Shown: positions 57,042-64,000 of the stretch, one piece after another
Position numbering within the stretch: the first letter of the stretch is position 1
Layout of the letters: every line of letters starts with the position of its first letter
NCBI GenBank assembly: GCA_032629725.1
Contig: JAFEVB010000010.1
Span: forward strand, 682,001-746,000
DNA: 64,000 nt
Direction: 5' to 3'
Origin: Gremmenia infestans
Taxonomy: Eukaryota; Ascomycota; Leotiomycetes; Helotiales; Hamatocanthoscyphaceae
The notes under the pieces: generated by a model
What the model saw: the letters and a program-made list of their open reading frames with translations, nothing else
Database searches by the model: none
Told to the model about the DNA's origin: nothing
Position numbers and translations under genes: made by a program

Positions 57042-59922
57042 ATGGGGATTAGTGACGTTGCGGATCAATATTTCGCATACGAGAACAGAGTCGCATCCTT
57101 TCAAACGACACAGCAACTGACGAAGCGGAGGACGTCGAACGCGAGCGCAAAAGCACCAAAGTCTTTGAAATGGCCTCACAAATTTCTTTCCCCTGAAGAG
57201 GTAAGCTATGAGTCGGAGTACGATTGCTCAAATTTTTACTGACACTCGCGAAGCTCGCGAAAGCAGGGTTCTTCTACTATCCTCTCCAAAACAGCCTCGA
57301 TAACGTAGCCTGTTTCCTCTGCCACAAGTCTCTCGATGGATGGGAGAAGCATGATGATCCTCTTGTGGAACATTTTAAACACTCTCCAGAATGCGGATGG
57401 GCAGTTGTAGCGATGATCGAGAGACAGGACGGGGTACTGAGCGAGGAATCACCAGCGAGTAGGAGAATGATCGAGGCACGAAAAGCAACCTTCGCAGACA
57501 AATGGCCACATGAGAGCAAGAAGGGGTGGAAGTGTAAGACTAAACAGGTATGCGGCTCCATTGTCAATGATGCTACGCATCTTTAACGCGACAGTCAGAT
57601 GGTGGACGCTGGTTGGAAATATACACCAACACCAGAATATGATGATATGGCTACGTGCACATACTGCGAACTGGCCTTAGATGGCTGGGAAAACTCAGAT
57701 AAGCCTCTGTAAGTTCAGCGGCCGATTACATTCGAGATATGCTAATTTTGGGAAGGGACGAACACTTTAGTCGCTCTCCAGAGTGCGCTTTCTTCACTCT
57801 CATCAACCAGGTGAAAAGTCCTGCCGTCAATCGAACCAAACCCAAACGAGCCTCCAAAATATCGAGGCTCTCCACACAATCGCAATTTACCGTTGCGTCA
57901 GATGCACTGTCTGTTACAGATTTACCAGCAGAAGAGGGAGATAGTATTTTGACAACTGCGACGAATGCGACTGCGACCCAGGGTGGCAGGAAAATGGGGA
58001 AAGCAAAGAAGGCTCCCGTAAAGGGCAAAAAGACTAGAACGAAGAAGACAGAGCCTGTTGAGGTTGAAGCAGCCCCAGAATCAGAGCCGGAAGATGCCGT
58101 TCCTGATGTCAAGGCTGACGCCGCCCCGAAACCAACCCGGGGAAGGAAGAGGAAGAGCGAGGAAGAGCATGATTCTACAATGTCAGCTGTTGAAGATGCA
58201 CCACCTCCACCAAAGCGCCGGAATACCAGAACACAGCGAAGCATGGCAGTGGATGATTCAGTTATGCAAGACACTGAGAATGTGTCACAACAACAGGAAG
58301 TTCCACAGAAGGGTCGAAAGGGTCGGGCTACTAGGGGAAGCACGGCCATGGACGACTCAGTACTCAGCGTGGCTGAAAGTGTGTCACGGGAGCAGGAGGT
58401 CCCACAAAAGGGCAGAAGGGGCAGGCCTTCACGTAAAGCTTCAACTGCGTCCGTCGCGCCTACAAAGGCCCCCATACCCAATGACGACGAAATAGATGCA
58501 GCTTTGGAAGCTGATCTTGAACGGATGAGCGATGAAGAAATTCCGATGCCTCATAAGAAACCTACTCGAGTTAGCAAAGCAGATCATGCTATGTTCAATA
58601 CCGAGCCAATGGAAATAGACGAAGCGGCTATCGATGCAGAGCTTGAAGCTATGGAGATTGATTCGAAGCCGTTGCCGAAGGCTAAAGGGACCAAGGTAAA
58701 ACAGCCAAGAAAGGTCTCTGCCAAACAACAGGCCGCTACAAAGAAAGCCGCTGAAGCTCAAACCCAGGCTCAAGCGGAAGTTGAAGCTGCTGCGGCTGTG
58801 ATTGAGGAGGAGGCAGAGAGTAGTGCCGAAGAAGAAGCAGCTGCTCAGCAAATTGCCGTAGAACTCGAGCAAAGCGTGTCCATTCAGCATTCTTCACCCC
58901 TTGCACAACCAAAGAAGCAAAGAAGCGTTTCTCGCCAACCTGCACGAAAGCCTGTTGGACGGGCCACTCGTGGATCCACTTTGTCTACCAACGACCAGGA
59001 TACATCTATGGCGAATAGCATTCATGAATCTGCTGCTGGCCATGCAGATGACTCTGGCCATGAAACTGATGCTAGCATGGCTAGCCAGTCGACTGTTGTG
59101 AGAGGTGGTACTCGACGTGGTAGCACTATGAAGGGAAAGGGCAAGGGAGGGAAGAAGGGTGCTAAACACATCGAGGAGATTGTGCATCAACACGTGGAGC
59201 ATTCTCTGACCGTTGAGACCGAAGAGGAGAATTTCTACACGCCTGCCCCCGAAGCGCCGCCTGTTGTTGAAGAACCTGTTGAAGACGTTCCAAAGAAGGC
59301 AGCAAAGCCCCGAGGCCGCCCAAAGAAATCACAAACACCAGTCCCTCAGGACAGTGTCCTAGAAATGGAAGACGTCCCAGAACCAATGCAACCAAAGATG
59401 AAGCAAGCGAAAGGCAAGGCACCTGCTCCGGTACCCCGATCTCCTACACCTCCGGCACGGGAGATGACACCTTCAGAATCGCCGCAATCCTCGGATGCGG
59501 AAAACCAGCCACCTTCTTCAAAGCCCTCTGCGGCTACCAAGAAGACCGTTACGCCTCATTCTACAAAGCGAATTCCCCTTGCAGAAACAACCACACCCAG
59601 CATGTCGCCATCAAAGCGAAACATCATTGCTGGGCTGCAAACACTTCACCCATGGTCCTCTGCCGACTTAGATACAGTCTTCATGAAGTCGCCTAACGGT
59701 GGGAACGTGGTTATGAATACAAAGGCTCTTTTCGGAGAGGAGATGAAGACCGGTGCCTTGGCAAGTCCGGAGAAAAAGATGAGCGTAGAGGAGTGGATTC
59801 ATCATAATGCTGAACAGGCGGAAGAGAGGCTAAGAAATGAGTGTGAGCGTATGGTAAGCAGCTTTGAGCAGCAAGGTACGAGAGCTATGCGCGCGCTGGA
59901 GGGGATTGAGTGTCTTGAATAA
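57042..59922 (+). CDS. BIR1: Bir1/survivin-type chromosomal passenger protein with two BIR domains
   Basis: A kinetochore/spindle-midzone protein of the Aurora-INCENP complex. Exons 57042-57200, 57254-57547, 57599-57708 and 57756-59922 join in phase (introns 53, 51 and 47 nt) to 909 aa. Each BIR has the Cx2C...Hx6C zinc set: the first contains CFLCHKSLDGWEKHDDP and HFKHSPECGW (~80-110), the second CTYCELALDGWENSDKP and HFSRSPECAF (~165-195), split by the last intron. The remaining ~700 residues are acidic/basic and disordered, with two tandem 33-codon units (see repeat) and AT-hook-like RGRP motifs. The C-terminal block (PSKRNIIAGLQTLHPWSSAD onward, ending MRALEGIECLE) is likely the conserved binding helix for the passenger complex. 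MAD1 lies tail to tail 457 bp downstream. Confidence 0.95.
58240..58437 (+). repeat. Two tandem 33-codon units inside BIR1
   Basis: Units 58240-58338 and 58339-58437. Each starts with S-[MT]-A-[VM]-DDSV and ends with QEVPQKGR[KR]GR. The second copy is also followed by a basic AT-hook-like sequence. Nucleotide divergence shows an old in-frame duplication. Confidence 0.85.
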
Positions 59923-60379
59923 TGAATTGATGGATGGATTATGATTGTGTTACGTATTTTGGGACGTTTCTGTTGGTTTCGCGGGGTTCTCAATTTTAAT
60001 GGCGTTTTTTTGCTTAGGTTACGAATACATGCTTGTCTTTGAGGTAGCAATGGAATTGATGCTCATTCTAATGGATAATTTTGATAACGCGAAAACTCGT
60101 GAGTGACTTAATCCAAATTCTTCTAGGTATTATAAAACATTAGGCAACCTCACATCATACTTTACGACTTGTAAATAGCATATCAAGATTCAAAGTTGGT
60201 TAAATGTAGCAACTTGTATGTTAGCATAAGAGGGTATCCATATTGTATATACACGCATGCCAGCAAATTTGCTCCATCCGCGCCTTGAACGCCCTAACAC
60301 CGCGAGCCATAATTACCATTCTTATTTACAAGCAAGCAAGTGTCATATATGCGTTCCTTCTCGGCGCCCATCCGTCAAC
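59923..60379. other. Converging 3' ends of BIR1 and MAD1
   Basis: 457 bp between the two stop codons. AT-rich; no gene. Poly(A) signals of both genes should lie here; AATAAA-like TTTAAT is at about 59995. Confidence 0.4.
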
Positions 60380-62864
60380 CTAGACGTCAATACTCAACGT
60401 CCCATCCTTAAATCTCTCCTCATAAAACTCCAACGTAAGCGCCGCGAGGAAACAAGGAATACTGCCCCTCTCCTTGACCCAAAACCTAATCTGGTTTTCG
60501 ATCTTGACCGCAAACGCGCTATGCGGACCCCCGCTAATCTTCATAGTCCCCCGCTCGCCGTCAAACAAAATGCTGTTCTCCTCATCGCCTGTACTCTTGT
60601 AGAAATGGCTTGTGACTTTTGTTTTCCCGTCTCGCATAAACACCACATCCCAGCCCAGCAGCGAAATGACGAGGTTGCGGAACTCGTGAGACTTCTCGCC
60701 CCAGACTTTCATCAGCCGGTTGTTGCGTTTCTTTTCGGACTCGAGCCGGTTCTCTGCATCTTGGACGTCGCGCCGTGAAGCTTCGAGTTGGGAGGCTGGC
60801 ACTGTGGTTACGGATTTCGAGCCCTGGAGCTGGGCGAGTAGGTCGGCGTTTTCTTGGCGGAGGCCATTGAGTGTGGCCATTTTGATGGCTTCTACTTCTG
60901 CTGTTGGATTGGAGCGGAGGGAGAGGATGCGGGTTTTGCTTTGTTGGGATGCGGCTGTGAGGCGTTCTTGGGCTACTGAGAGTTCTTTTTTGAGGACTTT
61001 GATGTTGGTTTGCAGGGTGGTGAGGTCTTCTTGCAGCTTGCGGTTCTTGCGGGATAGTTGGCCGACGCGCTCGTTGTCTTCGGAGTCGTCGCGGGGACGC
61101 TTAGTTCCTACGGCTTCTGCTTGAGCTGGCTTGTCTTGAGACGCGAGCTCGCCGTGGAGGGTTTGAACTTCTTGTCGGTATTGCTCGACCATGTCTTCAA
61201 GTTCTGATATGCGTTTGAGCTTGGCTTCGTCCACGCTTTCAGGTTGGAAGGTGGTGTCTTCTGTGTCGTAAGTTTTGAGTTGAGCCCGAAGGAACTCAGC
61301 CTCTTTGATAGCTAGAGCTCGTTGTCTCTCGAGTCTAAGCTGAAATTTATTGCTGCCGGCTGCAGCACCCGCAGTCTTAAGCTTCTCAATCTCCGCCGAG
61401 AGCTTAATCTTCTCGGCTTCCAGACCCTGAACAGATAGATCTCTCTCTGAAGCTTCGGCTTCTAGGGCGCCAAGTCTCTCAACTAAAGAAGCAGTCTGCA
61501 TCCGCTCTTCAACAAGAGCTCTGGCTAAGGCTTCTGGAGAATCGAACTCGAGCTGGCCATCCTCTCCTGCCTGGCTTTGAAGATACGCGGTCCAGGCAAG
61601 ACGCTCGTCTTCTAATCTTTGACGTTGGATTCGCGCCTCACCAAGATCATTTTCTAGGGCTTCGAGAGACTCCAGCTTTCTCTGTAATGATCTTTTCTCT
61701 TCCTCAACGACTTCCACGCTCTTGTGAAGTCTTTTGAAGTGTTTCAACTCCGCCGCCTGTTCCCTATTCGCAGCTTCAAGCTTCCTAATATGTGCAACCT
61801 GCTCGCTCAATTCTCTTTTAATTATGCCAAGAGTTTCTGCGTCGCCGGTTTGCGCCTTAAGCCTCAAAACTTCCGACTCCAAATCTCCATATGCCTTCTC
61901 CTTGTCCGACAGCTGTTGCTGGGCTTCTTGTAATAAGGCCTCCCGTTTGTCCGAATCTTCTTGTAATTCCTCCACTGAATGTTGTAGAGCCGCATTGCGA
62001 GTTTCTAGTTCGGCAGCTCTTCTCTCGACCCCACGGACACTTTCTTCCCTCTCCGATTTGATATCTTCGACCTCTTCCTCCAGTATTCGCTTGTTCTCGT
62101 CGATCTCACGTAGTCTTCGCTCCAAAGCAGCCTTCTCGTTGCTAGCTGTGTCCGTAACCTCCGTCAGTTGCTTTGACAAGGCGTCATACTGTCGCTGGGC
62201 TTTCGATTTCTCGGATTCCGCCGCTTGCATCTTCTTGAAATCATCTTCAGCCTTCCGCCTTGTGTCTCGAAGTTCGCTCTCATGTCGGAGTTTCGCAAGC
62301 TCTTCCTCTTGTTTGTGATTATCGATGGTGTATTTCAGAGTCTTGACTTCGGCTTTTAATTCGTCCAGCTCGCGACGGTGCTTTTCCCGCTCTTGATCAG
62401 GATCGAAACCTGACTGGTCCCGAAGGACTTCGACGGAGGGTTTGCGTATAGACTGTCGAAAGCCGGCGTCTCGCGATGGGGGGCGAGCAATTGTCTCGCC
62501 AGTGATGAAATCGTACGATGGTTGCGAATTTGATGGGCGTCCTAATCCAATCTATATATACATATCAGCTAGGGCTCAAAATAGTAGAGAAATTGGCAGG
62601 GTGCTGAGGGTCTGGGTATCAGAAACATACTCTAGACTGCACTCGTGGGATACTGCTTCCCATGCTCGTTCTATGCCCTGCTGTGATCGAGGAGCGCCGC
62701 CTCGACGCGTCCGTGGCTTGCTGCGGGGTATGCGACCTCATATTGCTCGATGATGTGCGCACTACGCGCTCTGGTGAAGGGACGTTGATGTTGTCGCAAG
62801 AAAGAAATCCATTGAGGTTGAAGTTGACATCACGTGGGGATGACAACAATTTCTTTGTTGGCAC
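60380..62864 (-). CDS. MAD1: Mad1 spindle-assembly checkpoint protein
   Basis: A long coiled coil that holds Mad2 at unattached kinetochores and at nuclear pores. Exons 62864-62631 and 62551-60380 (79-nt intron) give 801 aa if the ATG at 62864 is used. Residues ~80-640 are continuous heptads rich in Glu, Lys and Leu. The C-terminal domain is diagnostic: LMKVWGEKSHEFRNLVISLLG, VTSHFYKSTGDEENSILFDG, and FWVKERGSIPCFLAALTLEF ending GTLSIDV, matching the globular head of Mad1. The N-terminus has a disordered Ser/Arg-rich stretch (NMRSHTPQQATDASRRRSSI). The short first exon start could be any of its in-frame ATGs. Confidence 0.95.
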
Positions 62865-64000
62865 GGAAGCGAGCTATTGTATGTTCCGCTTGCAATTTTC
62901 TACAACTCTACTTCATCTTCTCTCAAAAGAACCTGCATTTCCAAATAGGTGAAGCCCCAGCTTTAGTCTAGCTTTTGCCTATCACTGAAACCTTAATATC
63001 GCGGGATTTGTTGTCTTTAGTCCTTTACATGAACAGAGTAGAGGCCGATTCAACCTCTTTCCTATCCCAAACTTGAGACTGTCCTTTGACTTTTGCTCTT
63101 CAAGTTAGTAATTGCCACTATCATGTCCTTGTGAGGGAGCATAGTGTCTCGTCGAAACCCGATTGGTCTTGTTAAATTTTGGAACTGGTCGCATGAAAGT
63201 TCGGTATATCAAAGTTATGCTTAGCTACTCTCCTGATAGAAACATGTAGAACTAATCCTTTCTTTCATTTAAAAGGAGCAATTTCACTCTTGCACCTATC
63301 ACTTTTTCTTTTTGCGAGACTCGTTTTGAGTCCATACTCTGTATTATACCCGACGCCCATTAAAATCTGAAACAATGGTTTTGCTGGCCTCGGTCTTCAC
63401 ATGTACAGGGTCTTGGGCAGTGTTCTCGAGAGGCCATCTCCAGCCAAGACCACGACCGAAATTTGCGACGCTCACTACAGAAATCCCTCACAGTACTCGA
63501 TTTCCAGTTCCTCGACTAAAGTCCATGTCAACTCATGTCATTTTTGACACTCATTATCGCAAGACCAACCACAGCCATCATGACTGGACAAACCTACCTG
63601 GCCTATTTCACCCACATCCCACGGAATAAACAAAGGATTCATTCAGGGTCTTCGTTCGTTGCAGATTTTAGCTTCAACTGCCGCAGTGGCGGACCATTTG
63701 CTGTATCTCGTTTTCGGGCAAATTCTTTTGCTCTTGCCGGACAATCTTGCTTCTCGCATCGATATGGCCGGTCGTCATTGTGTTTATTAAGTCTGTGGCG
63801 CTCCAGGTCTCAGCCTACTCCTGAACTCCTTTCGACCATAATCTGGCAAATCAGAGAATCACTTTGTAATTCGTGAGAAAGCAAGCAAATTGAGTAGCTG
63901 CTGGGAACAATATCTCACAGGAAAGCCCCAGTCGACTGAACGTATTTCATGTTTGCTTGCTATGAAATGTATAGATGTATAGCTAGGAACGAAGTGTGTC
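62865..64000. other. 1.1-kb region to the window end, no supported gene
   Basis: Upstream of MAD1. Frames 63375-63629 (ATG in good AACAATGG context) and 63535-63876 have no motif and lack splice support. I leave them uncalled; the sequence may be promoter of MAD1 and flank of a gene outside the window. Confidence 0.4.

Noticed and set aside
63375..63876. Two plus-strand frames near the window end
   Set aside because: Start context of the first is good, but sequence is low complexity with no domain and no splice sites that extend it.

Overview
The window is nuclear DNA of a filamentous ascomycete. It has short GT-AG introns (mostly 46-120 nt) with CTRAC/CTAAC-like branch sites, and both strands carry genes with 0.3-3.4 kb between them. 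Gene content is typically fungal: GPI inositol-deacylase, Pms1, adrenodoxin reductase, ETF-alpha, an RSC8/SWI3-type SWIRM protein, an Rrn5-like factor, Irc3-like helicase, Krr1, an AreB/ASD-4-type GATA factor, Syp1, Bir1 and Mad1. The general look suggests Pezizomycotina, perhaps Leotiomycetes, but that placement is inference. No tRNA, rRNA, CRISPR array or large transposon was recognised.

Layout. 1-499 holds the 3' end of a gene that starts outside the window. 0.5-15 kb is gene-poor and AT-rich, with three supported genes: a Bst1/PGAP1-like GPI inositol-deacylase (-), a six-exon secreted protein of a function-unknown fungal family (-), and a classical SDR (+). 16-17.2 kb holds a PARP-like gene (-) whose frame appears broken. 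19-31 kb is dense housekeeping: PMS1 (+), a four-TM membrane protein (-), a 173-bp MITE with TA duplication, ARH1 (+), ETF-alpha (-), a SWIRM/ZZ/SANT chromatin subunit (+), and a possible 64-aa protein (-). 31-41.6 kb: RRN5-like (-), IRC3-like (+), two unrecognised fungal proteins (+), KRR1 (-). 43-48.5 kb: AreB-type GATA factor (+), a 2.1-kb gap with short repeats, and an MDR oxidoreductase (+). 48.6-50.4 kb: two related, unrecognised minus-strand fragments or genes. 51-62.9 kb: a CDK-like kinase (-), SYP1 (+), BIR1 (+) and MAD1 (-).

Most genes are unrelated housekeeping functions rather than a pathway cluster. Exceptions worth noting are the tail-to-tail pair BIR1/MAD1 (both chromosome segregation), several divergent pairs sharing short promoters (ETF-alpha/SWIRM, RRN5/IRC3, kinase/SYP1), and RRN5 with KRR1 (both ribosome production) about 7 kb apart.

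I rebuilt exon structures by hand from splice signals and reading phase. Where phase closes exactly I give the junctions. Where it does not (PARP-like gene, AreB N-terminus, the 48.6-50.4 kb genes) I say so. I found no convincing wholly new system; the best leads are the MITE, the broken PARP-like gene, the secreted-family gene with an in-frame TAG or a weak intron, and the small diverged gene pair near 49 kb.
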